A DNA stretch of 64,000 nucleotides from Cohnella panacarvi Gsoil 349 (GTDB lineage Bacteria > Bacillota > Bacilli > Paenibacillales > Paenibacillaceae): NCBI RefSeq assembly GCF_000515335.1, contig NZ_KI911563.1, positions 3,890,338-3,954,337 of the forward strand, read 5' to 3'. The translations under genes were made by a program, and so were the position numbers. Under the pieces are notes generated by a model. That model did not search any database. It was not told the origin of the DNA and saw only the letters and a program-made list of their open reading frames with translations. Shown here one piece after another: positions 25,111 through 33,723 of the stretch. Each line of letters begins with the position of its first letter. Position 1 is the stretch's first letter.

Positions 25111-25139
25111 TTGCCAGATTTTATGCGATGTGGTAAGGT
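25111..25139 (+). promoter_or_regulatory. Possible promoter of the Tad operon
   Basis: TTGCCA (25111-25116), 17-bp spacer, TAAGGT (25134-25139). The -10 is imperfect. It lies upstream of the hairpin at 25169-25212, which would therefore be in the leader of the Tad transcript. Confidence 0.4.
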
Positions 25140-25168
25140 ATCGGTACATTGCAATAGCAAGCGGAAGC

Positions 25169-25212
25169 ACCGCAAATTCCGACGGTTCGTCGTCGGGGTT
25201 TGCGGTTTTTTT
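25169..25212 (+). terminator. Strong hairpin between beta-mannosidase and Tad operon
   Basis: ACCGCAAA (25169-25176) pairs with TTTGCGGT (25199-25206), enclosing CCGACG/CGTCGG, followed by seven T. It terminates the mannosidase transcript and may also attenuate the Tad transcript, since the Tad start codon is only 27 bp further on. Confidence 0.85.
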
Positions 25213-25238
25213 GCGTCTATCGCGAGGGAGGGGTTTCA

Positions 25239-26399
25239 TTGGGGACTAAAATGGTCGTTATCGCGGCAAGGGAGATGGAGTACGCGGCTAAGCTCGCCGA
25301 ATTCGTCAGGGAGCAGGAGCCGGGCTGGGAAGTCGCGGCGTTCACGTTCGCCGGCGCTCTGAGGATGGAACTGCTCGAAGGGAACAGGAGTATTGATCTG
25401 TTGGTCGCCGAACCGTCGATGATGCGGGAGGCGGGCGCGTCCTGCGAGCGGGCGCGGAAGACGTTGGCGCTTGTCGAGAGCGCGGGGGCTTGCGGCCATG
25501 ACGGCTGGACGGAGGTTAACCAGTATCAGTCGTTGCCGATGCTGCTGGCCGCGATAAGGAGAACGGCAGCGAACCAGCCGGGCGAGACGGGGGAAGGATG
25601 CCGGATCGTGACGGTTTTCTCCGCCTCCGGGGGGACGGGCAAGACGACGCTGGCGCTCAATCTGCTTCGCCAAGCGGGAGAGCGCGGGTTGCGAACGTTC
25701 TATCTCAATCTCGAGGCGCTTAACGCGACATCGGTCTTGTTCGGTCATGGCGAACCGGACAGCTTGTCCAGGCTGCTCTACGGGTTACGGGCGCATCCGG
25801 AGCAGTGGGAGTCTTCGTTCAATCGGCTGTGCCGGCATCAGCCTTACCTAAGAACCGATTACATCGATGCGCCGGATCACCCTGGTGAACGCTTGGCGAT
25901 GACTTCCGACGTCCTCTCCGAGTTGATAGACCGTATACGTTCTTCGGGGCGCTACGATCTAATCGTCGTTGATCCCGATCAAGGAGCGGGCGACTGGCAT
26001 CGCGGATTGTTGCTGCTCAGCGACCGTGTCGTCTGGCTCGCGATCGACGATGTGCAAGGGCTGAAGAAGGCGGACAGACTGTTCCGGTATTGGGAGGAGC
26101 AGTCGGACTCGGAGGCGCTTGCGGACAAGCTGCTGTTCGTCATGAATAAGGCGCAGGGTCAACGGCCGCTTAACCGTTGGAGCTTGCCGGGAGACGGACC
26201 GGGGATGAGCCTGCCGTACGTTCCGCAATGGAAGACGGTCGAACAGCCGGGGCGGCTGCTTGGCGCGCCTTCGTTCTGCGGCGCGGTCGACGAGCTGCTG
26301 GAGTTGCTCGAACTTCGCGAGCGATCGCCGTCCGCCAGGAGGCGGAAGGAGGTAGAGTCCCATGGATCGTTCCGGGCTCACGTCCGAGGAGCTGGCTGA
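25239..26399 (+). CDS. tadZ: TadZ/CpaE-like pilus ATPase
   Basis: A 386-residue ParA/MinD-type ATPase that in Tad systems marks the assembly site of the pilus machine. Residues 1-110 resemble a degenerate receiver domain, and the ATPase domain begins with the P-loop SASGGTGKTT (about 128-137); DLIVVDPDQG is the switch/Walker B region. It is the first gene of the operon. Start: TTG 25239 is six bases after GAGGGAGGGG; ATG 25251 is an alternative. The end overlaps cpaF by 38 bp. The identification rests on the P-loop plus position. Confidence 0.82.
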   Translation: MGTKMVVIAAREMEYAAKLAEFVREQEPGWEVAAFTFAGALRMELLEGNRSIDLLVAEPSMMREAGASCERARKTLALVESAGACGHDGWTEVNQYQSLPMLLAAIRRTAANQPGETGEGCRIVTVFSASGGTGKTTLALNLLRQAGERGLRTFYLNLEALNATSVLFGHGEPDSLSRLLYGLRAHPEQWESSFNRLCRHQPYLRTDYIDAPDHPGERLAMTSDVLSELIDRIRSSGRYDLIVVDPDQGAGDWHRGLLLLSDRVVWLAIDDVQGLKKADRLFRYWEEQSDSEALADKLLFVMNKAQGQRPLNRWSLPGDGPGMSLPYVPQWKTVEQPGRLLGAPSFCGAVDELLELLELRERSPSARRRKEVESHGSFRAHVRGAG

Positions 26400-27603
26400 G
26401 CTGAAGGAAGCGGTCCGTTCGCTGCTTTCTTGGGAGCGAGAAGTGACGGACGACGAGCTTCGCCTGATGATCGAGGAAGAACTGTTCCGCCGCGAGAGAA
26501 CGCGCCGGATGACGGCTGTGCAGCGGAGTGCGGCCGTAAGCAGGCTGTTTCACGCCTTTCGCGGCCTGGACGCGCTCCAGCCGCTGCTCGACGACGAAGA
26601 AATATCGGAGATTATGATCAATGCTCATGACGAGATCTACATCGAACGCAAGGGCGGGCTGCGCCGGGTTCAGATCGGATTCGAAAGCGCGGAGCGCTTG
26701 GAGGATTTGATCCATAGCATCGTCGGCAAGGTGAACCGGATGGTGAACGAAGCTTCTCCGATCGTGGATGCCCGGCTGCCCGACGGCTCGCGGGTTCACG
26801 TCGTATTGCCGCCCGTCGCGCTGAAGGGACCGACGGTTACGATTCGCCGATTCCCTCGCAACCCGTTAGGAATTCGGGAGCTGGTCGCGGGCGGAGCGTT
26901 GACCGAGGAAGCCGCGGAGTTTCTGCGTCGCATGGTTCAAGCGAGGTACAACCTGTTCATAAGCGGAGGGACGGGATCGGGCAAGACGACGCTCCTGAAC
27001 GCTCTGTCGCAATGGATCGGGTCCGGCGAGAGGATCATTACGATCGAAGACTCCGCAGAGCTGCAAATTCGCGGCGTCGATAACTTGGTATCGCTCGAGA
27101 CTCGCAATCCCAATAGCGAGGGCAAGGGGACGATCGGCATTCGCGAGCTTATCCGCGCCTCCCTGCGAATGCGCCCGAATCGGATTATCGTCGGCGAAGT
27201 CCGGGGGGCGGAGGCGCTCGATATGCTGCAGGCGATGAATACCGGTCACGAGGGAAGCTTATCGACCGGGCACGCGAATAGCGCCAGGGATATGATATCG
27301 CGCTTGGAGACGATGGTGCTGAGCGGGGCGGAGCTGCCGATGGCGGTCATTCGGCAACAGATCGCGTCCGCGCTCGATATCGTCGTCCAGCTTAGCCGAT
27401 ATCGCGATGCTTCCCGCCGCGTGGCGGAAATCTGCGAAGTCGTCGGCGTAAGCAACGGGGAAGTGGAGCTTCGTACGCTTTACCGGTTCGAGGAAGACGG
27501 CGAAGAGAACGGACGCATTGTCGGGAGCTTGCGCCGCATCGCGGAATTAAATAACTCGGACAAGCTGCGGCAGGCCGGGTTCGCAAGGGAGGCGGCGGAT
27601 TAA
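26362..27603 (+). CDS. cpaF: TadA/CpaF secretion ATPase
   Basis: The motor ATPase of the Tad (Flp) pilus, a GspE-family hexamer at the cytoplasmic face of the membrane; 413 residues. The N-terminal domain carries SEIMINAHDEIYIERKGGL; the Walker A box GGTGSGKTT is at 202-210, the Asp box around 228-232 (TIEDSAEL), Walker B at RIIVGEVRGAEA (274-285) and the His box at GHEGSLSTGHANS. All catalytic elements are intact. GGAGG is nine bases before ATG 26362. It overlaps the tadZ and tadB ends, so translation is coupled. Confidence 0.96.
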   Translation: MDRSGLTSEELAELKEAVRSLLSWEREVTDDELRLMIEEELFRRERTRRMTAVQRSAAVSRLFHAFRGLDALQPLLDDEEISEIMINAHDEIYIERKGGLRRVQIGFESAERLEDLIHSIVGKVNRMVNEASPIVDARLPDGSRVHVVLPPVALKGPTVTIRRFPRNPLGIRELVAGGALTEEAAEFLRRMVQARYNLFISGGTGSGKTTLLNALSQWIGSGERIITIEDSAELQIRGVDNLVSLETRNPNSEGKGTIGIRELIRASLRMRPNRIIVGEVRGAEALDMLQAMNTGHEGSLSTGHANSARDMISRLETMVLSGAELPMAVIRQQIASALDIVVQLSRYRDASRRVAEICEVVGVSNGEVELRTLYRFEEDGEENGRIVGSLRRIAELNNSDKLRQAGFAREAAD

Positions 27604-28343
27604 TGACCGAATACGGCCATTACGAGCTAAGCAGGTTGGAACGAATGGCGGCGATCTCGATCGGAGCCGGCGCGTGCGCCTTGCTCGTCGGGCTTATGTA
27701 CGGAACGTGGACCCTGGCATGTGCTGCGGCGCCTCTTGGTTTGCTGTATCCGAAACACTATGCGCAAGCGTTATGCAAGAGGCGCAAGAACAAGCTTCGG
27801 CAGCATTTCAAGGAAGCGCTGCATGCTTTGTCCTCTCTGCTGTCCGCGGGGAGGTCGGTGGAGAATGCTTTTCTCTCTCTGGAGGCCGATCTGGCCCTAT
27901 TGCTGGGAGGAACGAAGTCCGACCTGATGAAGGAGTTGGGCGTTATCGCCAATCGGCTGCGCAACGGCGATCCGCTGGACGTTCCGCTGCAGGATTTCGC
28001 GAGAAGGTCGGACCTGGCCGAGGTGAAGAGCTTTGCCGACGTGATCACCATCTGCAAGAAGGCGGGCGGGGACATGGTGGAAGTCGTTCGCAACACGTCG
28101 CAATTCATCGGCGAGAAGCTGGATATCGAGCTTGAAGTATCGGTGCTGATCGCCCAGAAGCGATTCGAGTCGCGAATCATGATGGTCATGCCCTATCTGT
28201 TCGTGGGCATGCTCGGCTTAGTAGCGGGAGATTATATGGAACCGATTCATCAGGGCTTCGGCTGGGCGCTGGTTACGCTCGTATTCGTCGCGCTGCTCGG
28301 TTGTTCTTGGTGGACGGCCCGGATCATGGACATTCGGCTATGA
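27603..28343 (+). CDS. tadB: TadB-like pilus assembly membrane protein
   Basis: A 246-residue inner membrane protein of the type II secretion F-domain family, forming the platform that the CpaF ATPase drives. Two hydrophobic segments lie near the N-terminus (about 16-55), then the cytoplasmic F domain (LKEALHALSSLLSAGRSVEN, about 70-200), and two more helices at the C-terminus. ATG overlaps the stop of cpaF (TAATG), and its own stop overlaps the next start. Confidence 0.9.
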   Translation: MTEYGHYELSRLERMAAISIGAGACALLVGLMYGTWTLACAAAPLGLLYPKHYAQALCKRRKNKLRQHFKEALHALSSLLSAGRSVENAFLSLEADLALLLGGTKSDLMKELGVIANRLRNGDPLDVPLQDFARRSDLAEVKSFADVITICKKAGGDMVEVVRNTSQFIGEKLDIELEVSVLIAQKRFESRIMMVMPYLFVGMLGLVAGDYMEPIHQGFGWALVTLVFVALLGCSWWTARIMDIRL

Positions 28344-29188
28344 TGATCGGTTGGATAGGCATTTGCTGCGTCATGCTGCTGGTTCTCTATGCCGTGCTGA
28401 TAAGCAGGGTCGCCGTGGCTCGCAAAGGCCGATTGGGCGGCATCAAACCGTTGGTCGATCCGTTTATTTATGTTCTTGCGGTTCGGACGATCGCGGATCG
28501 AATAGAACCGCTGCTCATCCGGCCTAGGTATGCGCTTGCCCAGTTGAACGGCGGGACGTGCAGCCGCGATCGATTGTTGTCATTCGCAGGGGAAAGCGTC
28601 GGTCTTGGTTATGCCGCTTGGCTGGCGTTCGGATGTGTGGCATGGGTTACGGACAACGATTCGCTTGCCGTTCTCGGAATAGTCGTCTGCGTCTGCGTGC
28701 CTTTACTCCGCGCGCGAGAGCTCCGCAATCGCGTCGCGATGCGCCGGCAGCGCATCGTGATGGAATTGCCGGAGTTGCTCGGCAAGCTGCTTCTGATCGT
28801 GAACGCGGGCGACACCGTGTTGCGGGCTTTAACGAGATGCGTGGAGCAACAGCCGCCGGGGAGAAATCCGCTATACGACGAGCTAAAGTCGGCTTTGGCC
28901 GCCATGAAGCGGGGAGAGAGCATGGCTGCCGCGCTAGAGGAGATGGGGCGAAGATGCGCGGTCCCGGAAGTCAAGCTGTTCGCTTCGACGCTGCTCATCA
29001 ACGCGAGAAGAGGCGGAGAAGTATTCGTTCCGGCGCTAAGAGAGCTGACGAGACAAATGTGGGAGAAGCGCAAAGCCGCGGTCCGCACGCTCGGCGAGCA
29101 GGCATCGTCCAAGCTGGTTTTTCCTCTTACTCTCGTTTTTCTATGCATCATGGTTTTGGTAGGCGCTCCGGCTTTATTGATGTTTTAA
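28340..29188 (+). CDS. tadC: TadC-like pilus assembly membrane protein
   Basis: A 282-residue partner of TadB with the same F-domain fold (GKLLLIVNAGDTVLRALTRC, about 145-250) and hydrophobic helices at the N-terminus, around 90-140 and at the C-terminus. ATGATGA joins it to tadB: start at 28340 overlaps the tadB stop; the next codon (28343) is also ATG. TadB and TadC normally form a heteromeric platform. Confidence 0.88.
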   Translation: MMIGWIGICCVMLLVLYAVLISRVAVARKGRLGGIKPLVDPFIYVLAVRTIADRIEPLLIRPRYALAQLNGGTCSRDRLLSFAGESVGLGYAAWLAFGCVAWVTDNDSLAVLGIVVCVCVPLLRARELRNRVAMRRQRIVMELPELLGKLLLIVNAGDTVLRALTRCVEQQPPGRNPLYDELKSALAAMKRGESMAAALEEMGRRCAVPEVKLFASTLLINARRGGEVFVPALRELTRQMWEKRKAAVRTLGEQASSKLVFPLTLVFLCIMVLVGAPALLMF

Positions 29189-29214
29189 ATTATTCGAACG
29201 GGAGTTGATCGTGC

Positions 29215-29412
29215 ATGAGAGCATCTTTGGTTGCATTACGAAAGGCTGGAATCGCGCTGTGGCGCAACGAGAAAGGGATGGGGACGCTGGAGATCGTGCT
29301 GATCGTCGCCGTGCTGATCGCGGTCGTGCTTGTGTTCAAGGATCAGATCATTACGTTCTTGAACGGATTAATGGACAAGGTCACGGGCAAGTCGGATGAG
29401 CTGTTCGAATGA
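29215..29412 (+). CDS. Flp-type pilin
   Basis: A 65-residue protein that is the likely major pilin. A basic leader (about 1-22) ends NEKGMGTLE, followed by a single hydrophobic helix EIVLIVAVLIAVVLVFKD. The Gly-Met or Met-Gly bond before TLE is the expected cleavage site of the prepilin peptidase encoded at 33225; the Glu five residues into the mature protein is the hallmark of type IV pilins. GGGAG lies 10 bases before ATG. Its stop overlaps the next start (ATGA). Confidence 0.85.
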   Translation: MRASLVALRKAGIALWRNEKGMGTLEIVLIVAVLIAVVLVFKDQIITFLNGLMDKVTGKSDELFE

Positions 29413-30086
29413 TAGGCGGATCTCGAAGCTCGTTGCGCCAGGACAGCTCCGGAGTCTTTGCATTAGAAGCGTCGATGGTATTGCCTTGGGTGATGGTACT
29501 CTCCTGCCTGGTGCTTCTGTTCGCCTTGTATGTTTCGTTGCATTCGCAAGTTTATTTTAGCTCTTCGATTGCGGCCGAACGCGCGGCGTACGGTTGGTCG
29601 AATTCCGCCAAGGACGCAAGAACGGGGGCTTATCCTGCCGAGCGTTACGACGGGCTTTATTGGAGAATGAAGGACGATGCGTTGCTGCAAGGCTGGTTTG
29701 GCATGGCGACCGGAAATCGTCCTGTCAGCGTGCCTATCGCGCTAGCTTCGAATGCCGAAGGAGACAGCTCGGCGTCCGGCAAGCTGGCGAGAATCGGTAC
29801 GACAATGCCCGGCTCCTTGTCGGGTGTTATCGAATACCGGAATATCGGAATTCAGCGAACCGTAACCGTTAAAGCCCGCTCGGGATGGCTTCCCGAAGCG
29901 CTCGTCAAGTTCAGGGGCCAGAAGCCCGCTTCGGCAGACGTGTCGGCCTTAGTCGTGGAGCCTGCGGAGCTTATCCGATCCTTCGATCTGATCCGGTATT
30001 ATACGGCGAAGATGAAAGACGCGCCGCAAGGCGCGAACGTCTATCGAGAGGAAGCCGCGGGAATCTTGCGTAAACGCCAGCCATAA
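29409..30086 (+). CDS. TadE-like pseudopilin
   Basis: A 225-residue protein, type IVb pseudopilin-like. The N-terminal SSGVFALEASMVLPWVMVLS is a TadE signature: short leader, Glu, then a membrane helix (about 18-45). The remainder, about 180 residues, is extracytoplasmic and not recognisable. It is coupled to the pilin gene. TadE-family minor pilins help nucleate or modify the Flp fibre. Confidence 0.8.
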   Translation: MIGGSRSSLRQDSSGVFALEASMVLPWVMVLSCLVLLFALYVSLHSQVYFSSSIAAERAAYGWSNSAKDARTGAYPAERYDGLYWRMKDDALLQGWFGMATGNRPVSVPIALASNAEGDSSASGKLARIGTTMPGSLSGVIEYRNIGIQRTVTVKARSGWLPEALVKFRGQKPASADVSALVVEPAELIRSFDLIRYYTAKMKDAPQGANVYREEAAGILRKRQP

Positions 30087-30104
30087 CAGGCAGGAGGTGA
30101 AGAC

Positions 30105-32297
30105 GTGGCACGCAGACCACTTGCGGATCGCGAGGGCGGCTCCGTATCGATCTATTTCATCGCTCTGACGGCCGCGTTCGTTCTCATTACCGCGTTGCTC
30201 ATTGACTTCGCAAGAGTGGCGGCATTCCGGCGGCAGGCGGAGCTGACGGTCAAATCGGGCGCCCGGTCGGTATTGTCTTCCTTCGATCCAGAGCTCTATT
30301 CGCGATACGGATTATTCGTTAGGGGAGGCGAGCCTGCCGATCGCATCTTCGCGGATACGCTCGCCGGGAATGCGGTGCCGTCGGATTCGGAGCCATTCCC
30401 CTATCTGGATACGCGATGGGAAGGGACCGAGGTTACGGAAAGCAGGCCGATCGCCGACCACGACATCCTCCGCAGGCAAGTGCTCGAAGAGATGAAGTAT
30501 AAAGCGCCGATCGATTTAACGATTGAGTTAGCGTCGCGATTGCGCGGCATGTCCGGCATGATCGAAGACACGAAGCAGACGGTCGATGTGCTCGAACGCG
30601 TGCAGGAAGCTTACGACCGCAGGGAAGAAGCCCTGGATCGGGCGCTGGAACGGCAGCGATCTTACGGGGAGATCGTTCGCGCGGCGTTCGCGGAAGAAGT
30701 TCCGAATCCGCCGCTGCGGCTTACTCCAAGCCTCGCAACCGGCAATGTCGGACATGTCGCGGACATCTCTAACCAGTATGACGATTACGTGAGCAAACGA
30801 TTGGAAGACGAAGCCAGGATGCGGGCGATCTTGGCGGCGCAAGGGACTCCGATTCCGCCGGAGGCGTTTCCGCGATATATGTTCATCGTGGCGGGCTACG
30901 AATCGGGTACTTCGCGGCTAGCATCGGTGCTGTCTGCGGATGCCGAAGCTGCGAGAAAAAAGTCCGAGCGTGCCCATAACGATGCGCGCGAGGCGATCGA
31001 GGAAGCGAAGGACGCCAACGAAGAGATGCGCCTGATTGCGGCTGAAGCCGCAGCGATCGGCGCGGCTGAATCCCCGGCGTCTCCGGAGCAGGCGGAGGCG
31101 ATGGCGGAGCTGCGCCGCAAAACGGCGGAAATGGTGCTCGATCCGTCGTTCTTCGCGGGCTATGAGGCGGAGATCGCGGCGCAGCGTTCGCAGGGCATTG
31201 AGGTTATCGGTCATGCATCAAGCTTTGCCTCGCAAGCTTCCTCCGTTCCCGGGTCTACCGGCAAGGGCGGCGCACTAAGAAGCGAAGCCTCGAGCTTGCA
31301 GAACGGATATGCTCGATTTGTTAAAGCCCATGGTCCAACCGGAACCGTTGCGACCGCACGGTCTGCGACGTTCCAGGCTCACCGGTCGCAAGACGAGGAA
31401 CGGAAACAAGAGGAGAAGAAGGCGACAAGCGAGTGGGCCGGGGCCAAAAGACTGCTAAACCTGCTGTCGGGCCGTTCCGGCACGCCGGAAGAACGCGCGG
31501 AATTCGATCGGCTGCAAGAGCTGTACGAGCGTAACTTGCAATGGAATCGGACGGAGGCGGAGCTCGCGGACAATAAGCAAGCCGACGAACCGGGCGACGG
31601 CCGAGACGAAGCGCTGTCGTTGTCCGGCGATCTTCTTGCCGTCGTGGAGGACAGCCTGCTCGGAGTAAGGGATCAGCTCTATTACTCTGAGTACGCGATA
31701 TCCCGATTGTCTCGCTATGAACCCGCTTACGCCAAGGGGTTGCTTCACGGAGGAGAGGCGCCGCTTTCGATAGGCGTTCAGCAGACGGAGTATATCCTGT
31801 ACGGGTTTCATAATCCGTCGGGGAACATCGCTGCTGCGTACGGTGAAATTTTCGCGGTTAGGCTCGCGATCCGAACGATGGAAGGCTTCGTGGAATGCGG
31901 CAAGCTGGGGAATCCGTTGCTCGTTCTTGTTGCGGCGCTTGTCTACGGCATCCGGGGAGCGGTCGCGGACCTGCAGTCGCTGGTGGAGAAAGGGACGATC
32001 CAGCTGTCCAAATACGCCGACATCGCGACGACCTATGTCGATTACATGCGTTTGTTCTTGCTGCTTCATGGTGGCTCGGCCAATCAAACGGCTAGAAGCA
32101 TCGCGATTATGGAGCTGGAGACGGGGGTGTCCTTCCAAGGAGCCTATACGTATGCGAGCGTGGAAGGAACCGCGTCGGTCAAGCTGTGGTTTTTCCCAGG
32201 GTTAGTGCGGATGCTTGGACGCTATGGAAGCTTAGGCGGGACGGTGAGAGAAGGACGATATGAGGCTGCCTATCAAGCGGATTATGCCTATCAGTAG
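30105..32297 (+). CDS. Large TadG-like surface-exposed pilus-associated protein
   Basis: A 730-residue protein. The leader and helix REGGSVSIYFIALTAAFVLI (about 10-36) resemble TadG/TadE type N-termini (a Tad-type membrane segment). A long Ala/Glu/Arg-rich helical region lies at about 270-340 (EAARKKSERAHNDAREAIEE), probably coiled coil, with a second charged helical region about 425-490. A hydrophobic patch occurs around 590-650. No known enzymatic domain was recognised. The start is GTG 30105, six bases after AGGAGGTGA. It overlaps the next gene by 38 bp. Such a length is atypical of TadE and could act as an adhesive or structural subunit; that is inference. Confidence 0.7.
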   Translation: MARRPLADREGGSVSIYFIALTAAFVLITALLIDFARVAAFRRQAELTVKSGARSVLSSFDPELYSRYGLFVRGGEPADRIFADTLAGNAVPSDSEPFPYLDTRWEGTEVTESRPIADHDILRRQVLEEMKYKAPIDLTIELASRLRGMSGMIEDTKQTVDVLERVQEAYDRREEALDRALERQRSYGEIVRAAFAEEVPNPPLRLTPSLATGNVGHVADISNQYDDYVSKRLEDEARMRAILAAQGTPIPPEAFPRYMFIVAGYESGTSRLASVLSADAEAARKKSERAHNDAREAIEEAKDANEEMRLIAAEAAAIGAAESPASPEQAEAMAELRRKTAEMVLDPSFFAGYEAEIAAQRSQGIEVIGHASSFASQASSVPGSTGKGGALRSEASSLQNGYARFVKAHGPTGTVATARSATFQAHRSQDEERKQEEKKATSEWAGAKRLLNLLSGRSGTPEERAEFDRLQELYERNLQWNRTEAELADNKQADEPGDGRDEALSLSGDLLAVVEDSLLGVRDQLYYSEYAISRLSRYEPAYAKGLLHGGEAPLSIGVQQTEYILYGFHNPSGNIAAAYGEIFAVRLAIRTMEGFVECGKLGNPLLVLVAALVYGIRGAVADLQSLVEKGTIQLSKYADIATTYVDYMRLFLLLHGGSANQTARSIAIMELETGVSFQGAYTYASVEGTASVKLWFFPGLVRMLGRYGSLGGTVREGRYEAAYQADYAYQ

Positions 32298-33213
32298 ACG
32301 GCGGTCGTTATCCGATCGGGGAAGCGTTACGCTAGAAACCGCCATGCTCATGCCCGTGTTTCTGCTGCTCATTTTCTTTCTTATATTCATGGTGCAGACC
32401 GCCATGATATCCATGGCTTTGCATGGCGTATTATCGCAGACGGTCCGGCAGGCCGCGGGGGCGTGGTATCCCGTTTCTCTGGCGATCGAGGAAGCGAAAG
32501 GCACTGGCGCATATGAACAAGCCGACAAGTGGAGCGACAAGCTGACGAAGGTCGGAGAAACGGTGAACAAGATCGGACCCTGGCTGCCTTCGCCTGCCAA
32601 GGAGTGGGCAGGACAAGCGGCGCGCGGCGAGTGGTCCGTCGAGCGGCAAGGCGCGAAGCTGGCGTTCGAACAATGGGTCCAACCGTATATCGACGAATCG
32701 GTATTGGACAGTTCCCGCATGCGGTTGACGATCGTAGAACTTCCGGACGATTCGGACCGAAGCAATGCCTACTTAACGCTTCATGCCGAGTATACGTTGC
32801 CGATGAGAGTGCCGTTCATCGGCACGAAGCTGGTATTAAGCCAATCCGCGAGAGAGAGGGTATGGATCGGGGGAAGCGCGACGAACGCCAGGCTGCCGGA
32901 CGGGGATGCCGACAGCTTGCAGGTTACGTTCGTTTCGTTGGAACCGAATCCGGTAAGGCCCGGGCGGAAGGCGACGCTAGTCATTCGCACGAAGCCGGGA
33001 GTTTCCGTAGATCTTTCGGTCATCTACAAGAGCGGACAAAGCCAAGCGAAGCATCTCGGCACGGCGGTCGCGGGGGAGGACGGTACGGTTAGCTGGACCT
33101 GGCATGTCTCGGGAAGAACGACGCCGGGGCAATGGAGCATGAAGGTTTCAGGCGGCGGGCATGAGGGGCAGTGGGAGCATTCATTTGAAGTCGGGAGCGC
33201 ATCCGCTCCGTAG
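32260..33213 (+). CDS. TadE-like pseudopilin with C-terminal Ig-like domain
   Basis: A 317-residue protein with a second TadE signature: SDRGSVTLETAMLMPVFLLL (about 18-37) and one helix. The middle carries Trp/Lys-rich helical segments. From about 215 to the end is a beta-rich module (SLEPNPVRPGRKATLVIRTK, GEDGTVSWTWHVSGRTTPGQ) resembling a bacterial Ig-like domain. This addition is not in the usual short TadE proteins and suggests a surface-exposed tip or adhesive role. The start overlaps the end of the upstream gene. Confidence 0.75.
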   Translation: MRLPIKRIMPISRRRSLSDRGSVTLETAMLMPVFLLLIFFLIFMVQTAMISMALHGVLSQTVRQAAGAWYPVSLAIEEAKGTGAYEQADKWSDKLTKVGETVNKIGPWLPSPAKEWAGQAARGEWSVERQGAKLAFEQWVQPYIDESVLDSSRMRLTIVELPDDSDRSNAYLTLHAEYTLPMRVPFIGTKLVLSQSARERVWIGGSATNARLPDGDADSLQVTFVSLEPNPVRPGRKATLVIRTKPGVSVDLSVIYKSGQSQAKHLGTAVAGEDGTVSWTWHVSGRTTPGQWSMKVSGGGHEGQWEHSFEVGSASAP

Positions 33214-33224
33214 GAGGGAGTTCA

Positions 33225-33710
33225 TTGGACAAAGGAGCATTAATCGGCGTCTGTCTATTGCTGGCATCCGCCTGTTGGACCGATATGAGGACGATGCGAA
33301 TACCGAACGCATTGAACGTATGGTTCGCGGCAGGCGGACTTCTCTATCAATGGTTATCTCGCGGACAAGACGGAGTAATCGCGGCTTCGATCGGCGCGGC
33401 CGCCGGGATTGTCCCTTTGTACGTGCTGTTCCTCCTTCGGGGGATGGGCGGAGGAGACGTCAAATGGTTCGGCGTTTTCGGCATATGGATGGGCGCGCTG
33501 CCTACGCTTCGGCTAATGATGTACGCCATCATCGCAGCCGGCGCGATCGCCGCTGTCCTCGTCCTGCTTCGATTGCCGGCGCTGAATAAGGTCGGGGCGC
33601 GCCTGAAGTGGCCGTGGGGCACGCATCCGGTTTCGGAAGGCAAAGGCGCGCGGTTTCCGTTCATGTTAGCCGTTGCGCCAAGCTTTATAATGCTGTTGGG
33701 ACAAGGGTAG
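33225..33710 (+). CDS. Prepilin peptidase (A24 family, TadV/CpaA type)
   Basis: A 161-residue membrane aspartic protease that cleaves the leader of Flp and TadE-type prepilins. The two catalytic aspartates sit in CWTDMRTMRIPN (about residue 20) and GMGGGDVKWFG (about 77), the GxGD motif. Four to five hydrophobic helices. It lacks the N-methylation domain, as in TadV/CpaA. The start is TTG 33225 with TAGGAGGGAG before it; the ribosome site overlaps the stop of the preceding gene. Confidence 0.9.
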   Translation: MDKGALIGVCLLLASACWTDMRTMRIPNALNVWFAAGGLLYQWLSRGQDGVIAASIGAAAGIVPLYVLFLLRGMGGGDVKWFGVFGIWMGALPTLRLMMYAIIAAGAIAAVLVLLRLPALNKVGARLKWPWGTHPVSEGKGARFPFMLAVAPSFIMLLGQG

Positions 33711-33723
33711 GGAGGGGATGAGA

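Noticed and set aside
32232..32765. Minus-strand 177-codon frame opposite the Ig-domain pseudopilin
   Set aside because: Antisense to a gene in a compact operon with overlapping neighbours.
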